From contig NZ_JQNJ01000001.1 in NCBI RefSeq assembly GCF_000745185.1, positions 3,578,501 to 3,642,500 on the forward strand: a stretch of 64,000 bases of DNA, given 5' to 3'. This document shows, piece by piece, positions 8,626 to 17,300 of the stretch (its first letter is position 1; each line of letters opens with the position of its first letter). A program made the translations under genes and the position numbers. The notes under the pieces were generated by a model. It had not been told where the DNA came from. It saw only the letters and a program-made list of their open reading frames with translations, and ran no database searches. Origin of the DNA: Muricauda sp. MAR_2010_75. Lineage in GTDB: Bacteria; Bacteroidota; Bacteroidia; Flavobacteriales; Flavobacteriaceae.

Positions 8626-10085
8626 TGGGAGTCGTCTTAAAACAATCCGTACAAAATCTTGTGGTCACCTATCTGGGCTTTTTGTTCGGAGCTGTAAACA
8701 CGCTGTTTCTATACACCAAAATTCTGGAGGACGAGTATTATGGACTGGTGACCTTTATTCTGGCATCGGGGGCTATTTTAATGCCATTGATGGCATTTGG
8801 AGTGCACAATACACTGGTTAAATATTATAGCAATTACAGGGAAGGGGAGAAGGATGTTTTCCTGACTTTTATGCTTTTGGTGCCGCTATTGGGAATCATT
8901 CCCGTAGCCTTGATCGGACTCTTTTTTTATGAACCGCTGGGAGATTGGGTATCCCAAGTCAACCCTATGGTCAAGGAGTATCTCTGGTATATCTTCTTTG
9001 TGGGGCTGGCCATGGCATATTTTGAAGTCTATTTTGCATGGTGCAAGGTACACTTAAAGTCGGTTTTTGGGAACTTTATGAAAGAGGTCTTCGGCCGAAT
9101 TGGCGTATCTATCCTACTGATTTTTTTCTATTTCGAGGTGATTTCTTTGGATTTATTTTTTAAGCTTTTGGTTGGATTATATCTTTTAAGGACCATAATT
9201 ATTAAGATTTATGCGTATACCTTACGCTTTCCAAAGTTTGATTTTCATTTACCACACAACTACAAAGAAATCCTATCCTATTCCTTCTTGATTATTCTTG
9301 GCGGCTCTGCCGCCTTGATACTTTTGGAAATCGATAAGGTAATGCTCAACCAGTTCATCAGCATAGAAAACGTGGCGTATTATGGCGTGGCCGTATACAT
9401 TGCTACCGTTATCATTGTTCCATCACGGGCCATGCACCAAATCACCTATCCCTTAACAGCGGAACAATTGAATTCTGGGGACCATTCTGGATTGGAGCGT
9501 TTATATCAAAAAACTTCATTGACGCTTTTTATCGCTTCGGGAATTCTGTTTGTATTGATTATTTTGAATTTGAACGACCTGTATTTATTATTGCCCCAAG
9601 CCTACAGAAATGGATATACCATAGTCTTTTTGGTGGGGCTGGCCAAGGTGTTCGATTCGCTTTTGGGAAACAACAATTCTATTTTGTTCAATTCCCAATA
9701 CTATAAAACCGTATTGGTATTTGGGGTCTGTTTGGCGGCATTGACCATTTTATTGAATTATGTGCTGATTCCCGTGTTGGGACTGGAAGGAGCAGCTTTA
9801 GCGAGTTTTGTATCCATTTTTATTTTCAACTTGACCAAGGTTATTTTTGTGAAGCAAAAGTTTGGCATTCAGCCTTTTTCCAAAGCGACCTTTAAAGTTT
9901 TAGCCACTCTGGTATTATTGGCCGTATTGTTTGATATGTTGCAATTTCCATTTCATCCCATTTTGAACATCGTCTTGAAATCTGTCTTGATCGTGATTAT
10001 GTATGTGGGGATTTTGTATCGTTTTGATATATCAGAAGATGTTTCCGGAATCCTTTCAAAATGGTTGAAAAAGAAAACCCCGTAG
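8625..10085 (+). CDS. Polysaccharide flippase (Wzx / MATE-like superfamily)
   Basis: The 486-residue protein has roughly 12-14 hydrophobic segments, starting MGVVLKQSVQNLVVTYLGFL with the usual short cytoplasmic N-terminus followed by GAVNTLFLYTKIL. The middle segment GGSAALILLEIDKVMLNQF matches the family's conserved region in which a helix ends in an acidic residue before a substrate-facing loop. Such proteins flip lipid-linked oligosaccharides across the inner membrane. It closes the operon with the GT4 and YfhO-like genes, which together could make, flip and extend a surface glycan. Confidence 0.85.
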   Translation: MGVVLKQSVQNLVVTYLGFLFGAVNTLFLYTKILEDEYYGLVTFILASGAILMPLMAFGVHNTLVKYYSNYREGEKDVFLTFMLLVPLLGIIPVALIGLFFYEPLGDWVSQVNPMVKEYLWYIFFVGLAMAYFEVYFAWCKVHLKSVFGNFMKEVFGRIGVSILLIFFYFEVISLDLFFKLLVGLYLLRTIIIKIYAYTLRFPKFDFHLPHNYKEILSYSFLIILGGSAALILLEIDKVMLNQFISIENVAYYGVAVYIATVIIVPSRAMHQITYPLTAEQLNSGDHSGLERLYQKTSLTLFIASGILFVLIILNLNDLYLLLPQAYRNGYTIVFLVGLAKVFDSLLGNNNSILFNSQYYKTVLVFGVCLAALTILLNYVLIPVLGLEGAALASFVSIFIFNLTKVIFVKQKFGIQPFSKATFKVLATLVLLAVLFDMLQFPFHPILNIVLKSVLIVIMYVGILYRFDISEDVSGILSKWLKKKTP

Positions 10086-10108
10086 CGGATAAATCCAACC
10101 ACGGGGTT
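10065..10108 (-). terminator. Terminator after the basic exported protein gene (overlaps the flippase 3' end)
   Basis: AACCCCGT at 10076-10083 pairs with ACGGGGTT at 10101-10108. Read on the minus strand the hairpin is followed by a T-rich tract (10075 back to 10065). The T tract lies inside the last codons of the flippase gene on the other strand. The hairpin may stop transcription from both sides, but the plus strand has no T run. Confidence 0.6.
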
Positions 10109-10137
10109 AAACAACTAACCAACCTAAAAACTCTCGT

Positions 10138-11307
10138 TTAATTTTTTCTTGAACTTCTGCTATATCTGGCGCTACTATTTCCTCTACTGGAAGAAGTTCT
10201 TGCACTTTGCTTAACAGTCGTCCGTTTAGAACTGCTACTTTTTACAGTTCTTTTGGGAGCACTACTTCTTTGAACTACAGACCTACTTGAATTGCTTCTT
10301 GTTTGGGGCTTCCTGTAGGTAGTTGTAGTGCGTGACACCGTTTTACGATTTGGGGTGGAAGCAACCTCTCTCTTGGTAACGGTTCTCCTATCTGGAGTTC
10401 GTTTTACCTGTTTTTGGGTCACCGCCCTGTTGTTTCTAGAAGCATTATTTGATTTTCTGTACGTATTACTTTGTCTCACGCTGCGTTGCGCCGTAGCTTG
10501 TCTTTTTACGCTGCTGTTGGAGCGATATACATTGGGGCTTCCTTTTCTATCATTGTTTTTAGCAACAGTCCTATTGCTTCTTCCGTAATCACCACCACGT
10601 CTTATACTGTTGTTATCACGTACGGACACTCTTTTGTCATTTCTATAGATATTGTCCCTTCTATATCTATTATCGTTTCGATATACCTTACCAATTCTGG
10701 CATAAGCCCTTCTTTGGTTATATCGATAAGGCGCATAATAGGTATAGCGAACAGGATTGTAATACCTTCTATAGGGTCTAGCATACACATTACAGAATCC
10801 AACTGTTGGCCTAATAAAATACCTATGGAAAGGACGGTATACGTAGTGTCTATTATAGATGTTGATATATCCGGTATAGTGACTGAACACACCGCCGTTA
10901 TAGTAGACATGCAATCCACCAATTCTACGAACTCTACCATTGTTGTACCAAATATTTACATTGCCAATCTGTGATACACGACCATAGTAATCATAAAAAA
11001 TAGGCGTATTTTCAACTTGGATTACGGCTCCGTAATCATCATACTGTACAAAAGGGTTATAGTTGTATCCGGAGTTAAAGGTGATACCTACATTTCCTAT
11101 TTGGGCACCAACTCCAATATTAACCCTGTTGTCCATATAGAAATCGAACTCTCCATCTGGGTATACTGAAAAAGTTACACCATCCTCTACAAAGATGAAG
11201 GAATTCCCATATCTAGTGGCCATGGCCACATTATCGTCCAATTTGGCTGCTTGGGCACCTATGGTACCGAAAGCAACTGCTGCTATAAAGAGTACTAACT
11301 TTTTCAT
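10138..11307 (-). CDS. Exported, strongly basic Arg/Tyr/Ser-rich protein of unknown function
   Basis: I do not recognise a characterised family. Residues 1-20 (MKKLVLFIAAVAFGTIGAQA) are a clear signal peptide. Residues ~45-150 contain repeated strand-like motifs (IGNVGITFN, IGNVNIWYN, IGGLHVYYN). Residues ~165-240 are packed with Tyr and Arg (YRRYYNPVRYTYYAPYRYN). Residues ~240-389 are low-complexity Ser/Thr/Arg/Lys without hydrophobic core, giving a very high net positive charge. It could bind anionic polymers such as extracellular DNA or acidic polysaccharide. It has its own terminator and a 109-base gap from the adhesin cassette, so it is probably a separate unit. Confidence 0.7.
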   Translation of the reverse strand: MKKLVLFIAAVAFGTIGAQAAKLDDNVAMATRYGNSFIFVEDGVTFSVYPDGEFDFYMDNRVNIGVGAQIGNVGITFNSGYNYNPFVQYDDYGAVIQVENTPIFYDYYGRVSQIGNVNIWYNNGRVRRIGGLHVYYNGGVFSHYTGYINIYNRHYVYRPFHRYFIRPTVGFCNVYARPYRRYYNPVRYTYYAPYRYNQRRAYARIGKVYRNDNRYRRDNIYRNDKRVSVRDNNSIRRGGDYGRSNRTVAKNNDRKGSPNVYRSNSSVKRQATAQRSVRQSNTYRKSNNASRNNRAVTQKQVKRTPDRRTVTKREVASTPNRKTVSRTTTTYRKPQTRSNSSRSVVQRSSAPKRTVKSSSSKRTTVKQSARTSSSRGNSSARYSRSSRKN

Positions 11308-11416
11308 GCTACAAGGTTTTAAGTTCTAGATGTACCTATTTACATCCACCTTAGTAGTATCAATCAACGTGCCAAAAATCATAAATAATTGATAATCAGT
11401 AAATTACTATATTTCT

Positions 11417-13366
11417 TTATTCTTTTATAATGAACACCGACCTTCTATTCAATTCGTGTTTGGCGTCTGGACATCGAACTCCGTTGGAACATTCGTTTAG
11501 TAATTGGGTCTCTCCATAACCTTTGGCAGAGAGTCTACTGGGAGCTATTCCGTTATCTATCAACCATTGCATTGTGGCCCGGGCTCTCCGCTGCGATAAT
11601 CGCATATTAAAGGAGTCACTGGACCTAGAATCGGTATGGGATTCAATATGGATTTTAAGCTGTAGATATTCCTTCATGGCTTCAAGGATTTTGGCCAATT
11701 CCACTTCTGCATCAGGTCTTATTTGATACTTTCCATAATCAAAATAGATAGGTTGTAGATTTAGTCTACATCCTAGGTCATTTACCGCGCAATCTGGAGG
11801 AGTAAGGGGAATGTTTACTTCCATTGTTGGTCCATCACCAGAAACAAGAATGGTTTCTTCGGTTGGATTGTATTCCATATCTGCGTGTTCCCCACGGATA
11901 CCGTAACGTTTATAACAGTCCAAAACATTCTCAAATTGGTATGCCCCATGGGTATCTGATATTGTCTGGGCGACAATGTCATTGTTTTCATCCAGTAAAG
12001 TAACTTGTGCCCCTTGTAAAGGCATATTGGTTTTGGCGTCTGAAACAATACCCTCCACGATTGTTATGCCACATGATTTTATAAATCTATAGATATCATC
12101 GGAGGCACTACCGGCATTTCCGTTTCGATTGGAAGAAAGATACCCCGTATGTTTTTCTTCATCAATGATGAAACCAAAATCATCTTTACTGGAATTTATA
12201 GGCTTTTTTAGGTTGGTTACTTTTTGAGGTGTTCCATGATTGTCAAGGGAAATAACGAATATATCCAGTCCGCCTAAGCCCAAATGGCCATCACTCGCAA
12301 AATATAAGTTGTTATTTTCACTGATAAAGGGAAATGTTTCCCGTGCTTCCGTATTGATTTTGGGACCTAAGTTCACAGGCTTGCTGTATGAACCGTTGGA
12401 GCCAATATCCACATACCAAAGATCAGATTCCCCATAGGTTCCGTTCATGTTTGAGGAAAAATACAGACGCTTTTCATCTGGGCTCAACGCTGGATGGGCC
12501 ACAGAATACGCATCATTATTAAATGGCAGTTCCTTGATGTTTCCCCAAGAACCCTTGTTGTCTTTTGTTGCCTTGTATATTTTAAGGGTAATTTCTCTAT
12601 TCTTGTTCTTTTTTTTCTTTCCGTCGATGAAGTTGTTCCTTGTAAAATAAACGGTATTCCCATCTTTAGTAAATGAAGCGGTAGATTCGTGGTAAGGAGA
12701 ATTTATATCACCTTTAAGCGGAATGGGATTAATTAATTTTCCATTTTCGTCCAAATCGGCCTCATAAAGGTCCAAGTACTTTAGACCATTCCAGGTATGA
12801 ATTTTTCTTCCTTCTGTATTTTTGGATGAGGATGCATATACCAATTTGTTTTGATAGAAGGAAGGACCAAAATCTGAACTTGACATCCCTTCGGTTATAT
12901 TCACCAAATCAAATTTATTCGACTCAATGTCCACCAAACTGTCCAAGGCTGGGTAACTGTTCATAAAATTTTGAGCCAGATTAGTAGTTGAGGATCGAGA
13001 TGAAAATTCACCCATCATTTTCTTGGATTGATAATATTCCCCAATGCTTTTAAATGTCTGTGCAGCCCGGTAATAATATTGTGGCTCCAATTGACTTGCA
13101 TACTTGTCCACCAATTTTTTGTACCATTTGGCGGCATCGGCATATTCACTGTTAAAATAATAGGTGTCTCCCAGTTTCTTATATATTTGGGCAGATTCGT
13201 ACCCTTTTTCTACCACTTTCAAATAAATTTCCCTAGCATCTATATAGGCATAGGCCTCAAACACCTCATCTGCTTTTTTTAGGTTGCTTTTTTGTCCGTT
13301 TACCGTTAGGGTAAATAGGCCTAAACATAAGAATACCGCTGAAAATTTTGTTGACATCATCATCAA
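11417..13366 (-). CDS. PorE-like protein: TPR, beta-propeller, carboxypeptidase-regulatory and OmpA domains (cassette B)
   Basis: The 649-residue protein has a signal peptide (FSAVFLCLGLFTLTVNG), TPR-like helices (about 25-110), PD40-type propeller blades (about 165-430; AHPALSPDEKRLYFSSNMNG is one), a carboxypeptidase-regulatory-like domain (about 435-520; GIVSDAKTNMPLQGAQVTL) and an OmpA C-terminal domain (535-649) with HIESHTDSR and LSQRRA, the peptidoglycan-binding Asp and Arg motifs. This order is that of Porphyromonas PorE, a T9SS-associated peptidoglycan-bound protein. It lies three bases after the PorP/SprF gene and is about the same length as its paralogue at 19868. I infer that it anchors the adhesin export complex to the cell wall. 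Four ATG codons in a row make the exact start uncertain. Confidence 0.85.
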   Translation of the reverse strand: MMMMSTKFSAVFLCLGLFTLTVNGQKSNLKKADEVFEAYAYIDAREIYLKVVEKGYESAQIYKKLGDTYYFNSEYADAAKWYKKLVDKYASQLEPQYYYRAAQTFKSIGEYYQSKKMMGEFSSRSSTTNLAQNFMNSYPALDSLVDIESNKFDLVNITEGMSSSDFGPSFYQNKLVYASSSKNTEGRKIHTWNGLKYLDLYEADLDENGKLINPIPLKGDINSPYHESTASFTKDGNTVYFTRNNFIDGKKKKNKNREITLKIYKATKDNKGSWGNIKELPFNNDAYSVAHPALSPDEKRLYFSSNMNGTYGESDLWYVDIGSNGSYSKPVNLGPKINTEARETFPFISENNNLYFASDGHLGLGGLDIFVISLDNHGTPQKVTNLKKPINSSKDDFGFIIDEEKHTGYLSSNRNGNAGSASDDIYRFIKSCGITIVEGIVSDAKTNMPLQGAQVTLLDENNDIVAQTISDTHGAYQFENVLDCYKRYGIRGEHADMEYNPTEETILVSGDGPTMEVNIPLTPPDCAVNDLGCRLNLQPIYFDYGKYQIRPDAEVELAKILEAMKEYLQLKIHIESHTDSRSSDSFNMRLSQRRARATMQWLIDNGIAPSRLSAKGYGETQLLNECSNGVRCPDAKHELNRRSVFIIKE

Positions 13367-13369
13367 TTT

Positions 13370-14317
13370 TTAAAAAAACCTTGGGGTGAGTACCCTGTCC
13401 AGTCTATTGAAGACATCAAACCGAATAAATACCTCATAGGAGCCATTGCTGTAATCTTCAATGGCGGTGGATTGATAATCATAGGCTACCCCTGCAAAAA
13501 TGGACCTTGAAATTTGGAAGCCAGCCAAGGCACTTATGGAGGCGTTCCAACGATAAGATGCTCCCAGCGCAAGCTTCTCATGAATTAGAAAATTGGCGGA
13601 CATGTCCCATTGCAAAGGGGCTCCGCTTACAAATTTCACAAGGGTCGCTGGTTTAAATTTTAGGTTTTGACTTAAGTCAAAAACATAGCCCATTATATAG
13701 AAATAGTGTAATCTTTCGATGGCTATACTGTTTACATCCTGATTCTGTAATGAGCTCTCATCAAAGTGTTTGGAGTTTAAGAAATTGGGTACGGATACTC
13801 CAGCATAAAATTTCTCAGTACGATAATAGATTCCGGCCCCAACTTGTAGATTGAGTTTTTGATCTACATTGTTTTGAAAAGCGAAATCATTGGGGTCCGA
13901 GAGTTCCAGTCTGCTGTAATCCACATCCAGCATATCCACTCCCGCTTTAAGCCCAAAAGATAACTTGCTTATGGTATAAGGAGCCAGGTTGATGGAATAG
14001 GAATAGTCTACTGTGGCATTTGATTCTATAGCAGGGCCAATTTGGTCATGGACAATGGACATACCCAGCCCCATATTCCTGTAAAGTCCCGTTGGAAAAT
14101 TCACGGTAAACGTTCCCGTTTGGGGAGATCCGTCCAACCCAACCCATTGTGTGCGACCCAAAACACCAAAACTGAGCACTTCCCTAGATCCGGCATAGGC
14201 AGGGTTTACAATTTGGGTGTTGTACATGTATTGGGTATACTGCGGGTCTTGTTGGGCCGATCCTGTGTATGTCATTAAAATTAGATTAAAAAGGTATGCC
14301 CATTTGGTTTTTTGCAT
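13370..14317 (-). CDS. PorP/SprF family type IX secretion system membrane protein (cassette B)
   Basis: The 315-residue outer-membrane barrel starts with a signal peptide ending GSA, followed by the family signature QQDPQYTQYMYNTQIVNPAYAGSR. The C-terminus ends FDVFNRLDRVLTPRFF. In Flavobacterium johnsoniae, proteins with type-B T9SS sorting domains need a cognate PorP/SprF-family protein, as SprB needs SprF. The adhesin gene directly upstream carries such a domain, so this is its likely partner. The ATG at 14317 gives a signal peptide like that of the paralogue; an upstream in-frame ATG at 14329 is possible. The paralogue at 21804 is similar throughout. Confidence 0.9.
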   Translation of the reverse strand: MQKTKWAYLFNLILMTYTGSAQQDPQYTQYMYNTQIVNPAYAGSREVLSFGVLGRTQWVGLDGSPQTGTFTVNFPTGLYRNMGLGMSIVHDQIGPAIESNATVDYSYSINLAPYTISKLSFGLKAGVDMLDVDYSRLELSDPNDFAFQNNVDQKLNLQVGAGIYYRTEKFYAGVSVPNFLNSKHFDESSLQNQDVNSIAIERLHYFYIMGYVFDLSQNLKFKPATLVKFVSGAPLQWDMSANFLIHEKLALGASYRWNASISALAGFQISRSIFAGVAYDYQSTAIEDYSNGSYEVFIRFDVFNRLDRVLTPRFF

Positions 14318-14370
14318 GTTGAATATCATTTCCTATTCTGTAGGTTGTTTTTGAAGTTGTTTTGTAGTGA

Positions 14371-17300
14371 TTAATCTTGATTGATATAGAGGTATCCTGA
14401 ATAGCTTTTTTCTCCGGGGTTATCATTTCCATGAAAGGTGAGTGTATAAAAATAAGTGCCACTTGGTAGCTTTCTATCTTTTGCAACGGTGACCTTACTA
14501 TCCGAATGACCGGTGAACTGTTGATTGCCCAAACCGTAACCATCCATCTCAAAGACCAATACGCCCCATCTGTTGAATACTTTTAAAGTATTGTTAGGGT
14601 AACTTTCTATCCCTTTTATTTGGAAGTAATCGTTGACACCATCGCCATTGGGGGAAATACCATTAAAGATTTTAAAATCGGGGTCCACTGGATCAACACA
14701 TGGGATTCCTTCAATTATGGTTACAATTTCCTCGGACTCATCTGAAATGGTATTATTTGTGAAGACCTCTAAAGCAGATACCGTGGCTTGATTGGTGACT
14801 TCTTCATCAGCTATGTCCTGTTGGGTAATGGAATAAAAGGCTTCAAACATCCAAGTTTCACCAACGGAAAGTACTTGGTCTCCATTAATGTCACTACCTG
14901 GCAAGGGTCCTTGAATATCAGCTTGCTGTAATAGCGTATCTTCCAGTAGTATTTGATACAAGTTGATGGCTCCCGTATTTTCAACAGCAAAAGTATATTG
15001 AATGGATTCTGCACATCCATCACCATCCTGATCTACAAGCACTCCGTTTTTTACGAGTTTAATTCCAGCGCGGGCCACACAGGCACCTGCAATTGAGGTG
15101 ATGGTGTCATCATCTTCATCAAAAGAGTTATTATCAGAATCGTCTGTAACCATAATAGTGGTTCCAAGCTCAACAGCACTTACCTGTGCCCGATTTATAA
15201 CCTGCCCCGCTATGCTATCCTGTTCCGAAATGGGATATAGGGCTTGGTAGGTCCATGTTTCACCAACGGAAAGGTAGGTGTCACCATTAATGTCATTTCC
15301 AGGTAACGGACCTTCTATGGACCCCGGTCCTAGTTTAATATCATTGAGAACCACATCTTGAAGAATAATCGCTCCTGTATTTTTTACCGTAAACGTATAG
15401 CTGATATTTTCTGGGCAACCATCATTGTCAACATCTTCCAATTGACTGCCAGCAGTTTTTATGAGCCCGATTTTCGATTCAGCGACACAAGCGCCTGAAA
15501 CATCAATAATGACGCTATCAGAGCTATCGGAAACAGAAGTATTGTTTTCTTGTTCTACAGCAGAGACACTGGCTTGATTCAATACGGTACCCCCATCAAT
15601 ATCCGCTTGGGTGATGGGGTAGGTGGCCTCATAGGTCCACACCTCGCCAATGGAAAGCATTTGGTCATTTCCCGTATCGCCAGTGGGTCCGATGATGGGA
15701 ACATTCAAATCTGTATCTGTAAGTACAATTTGGGCTAAATCCATAGTTCCCGTATTGGAAACGGTGAAGGTATATTGTATGCTTTCCATGCAGTTATCTC
15801 CATCTAGATTGACCAACTCACCGGATTTTTCAAGTTCAATAACCGCCTCAGAAGGGCAGAAGGTGTCGTCCAAGGGAATTGTAATCTCGTCCGTATCCAA
15901 AACTGGGTTGTTGGTGCCCTCCTCAACCGCCGCTACATCAGCTTGATTCATAACTGACAACACCCCAATGTCAGATGGGGTAAGGTGATACAATACTTGG
16001 TAGGTCCATTGCTCACCAACAGATAGCACTTGATCGTTATTGGAATCGCCTATGGGCAGCTCAATGACTTGTCCTCCCAAATTATCATCGGTCAGGATTA
16101 CATTTAGGAGATTAACCGTACCCGTGTTCGAAATAATAAAGTTGTATCTGATGGCTTCAGTGCATCCATCATTATTTTGATCTATAAAGTCCAATCCTCC
16201 TACAAATTTGTTAAGGTTTATGCCGGATGGCGTACAGACATTGTCCAAAGGTGAAATGACGGTTTCCCTATCTAGAGTATAATCCGTGTGGTCCGAAAAG
16301 TCAGAAACAGGATTGTCACTAATCACTTCTTGGGCATTTACCTCTGCTCGGTTCCGTACCTCATTGGCAGTGATGTCCGCTTCTGTAATGGCATATTGGG
16401 CCACATAGGTCCATTCTTCGCCCACTGAAAGGACACCTTTTGTATTAATATCGGTGCTTTGTACCAGACCAGTAATCTCGCCACCCAAGTCAGCATCGGT
16501 AAGCACAACGTTATCAAGTTCAATAGTTCCTGTATTGGCTACGGTAAAGGTATATTCAATGGTATCGAAACAACCGTTTCCACTGTCCACCATAACCCCT
16601 GTTTTTTTGAGCCCAATTCCAGCTTCAGCTGCACATGCATTTACACCTAGGAGGGTGGTGATCTCGTCCATTGCAGAAACTTGGTTGCCGGAACCCTCTT
16701 CCAGCGCGGTAACCTGTGCTTCGTTTGTCACCTGCCCATCTGATACATCTTGTAGGGTCAGTGCGTATTGTGCTTGGTAAATCCATGTCTCACCCACGGA
16801 AAGTTTGCCATCACCGTTAGAATCAGAAATGGGGATGGGACCGTTTAGGGGGCCGCCCAAGACAGTATCGTTGAGCATCACTTCTTCAAGATCTAAGGCT
16901 CCTGTATTGGCTACTGAAAAGGTATATTCAATGGTGTCGAAACAGCCATTTCCACTGTCCGCCAAAACCCCTGTTTTTGTGAGTTCAATCCCAGCTTCTG
17001 CCGGGCAGGCACCTACGGTGGAAGTGATGGTTGGTCTGTCCTGGGCATAATCGGTGGGGTCGGAATCATCCGCAACTTCAATGTTGGTGCCCCATTCATT
17101 TGCAGTAACCTGCGCTTGATTGACAACCTCTAAGTCAGCAATGTCCTGATCATTAAGGGGATAGAGCACTTCATATTTCCATCTTTCACCAATGGAAAGA
17201 ACTTGATCATTGTTGACATCACCCTGTAATGATTCATAATCGGTTATGGTTCCGCCAAACAAAACATCAGTAAGTTCTATGTTTTCAAGGGTTATGGTAC

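Noticed and set aside
10471..10974. A 167-residue plus-strand ORF inside the basic exported protein gene
   Set aside because: It is antisense to a gene with a clear signal peptide and repeated motifs. Its Ser/Ile/Val-rich sequence is what Arg/Tyr-rich codons give on the other strand.
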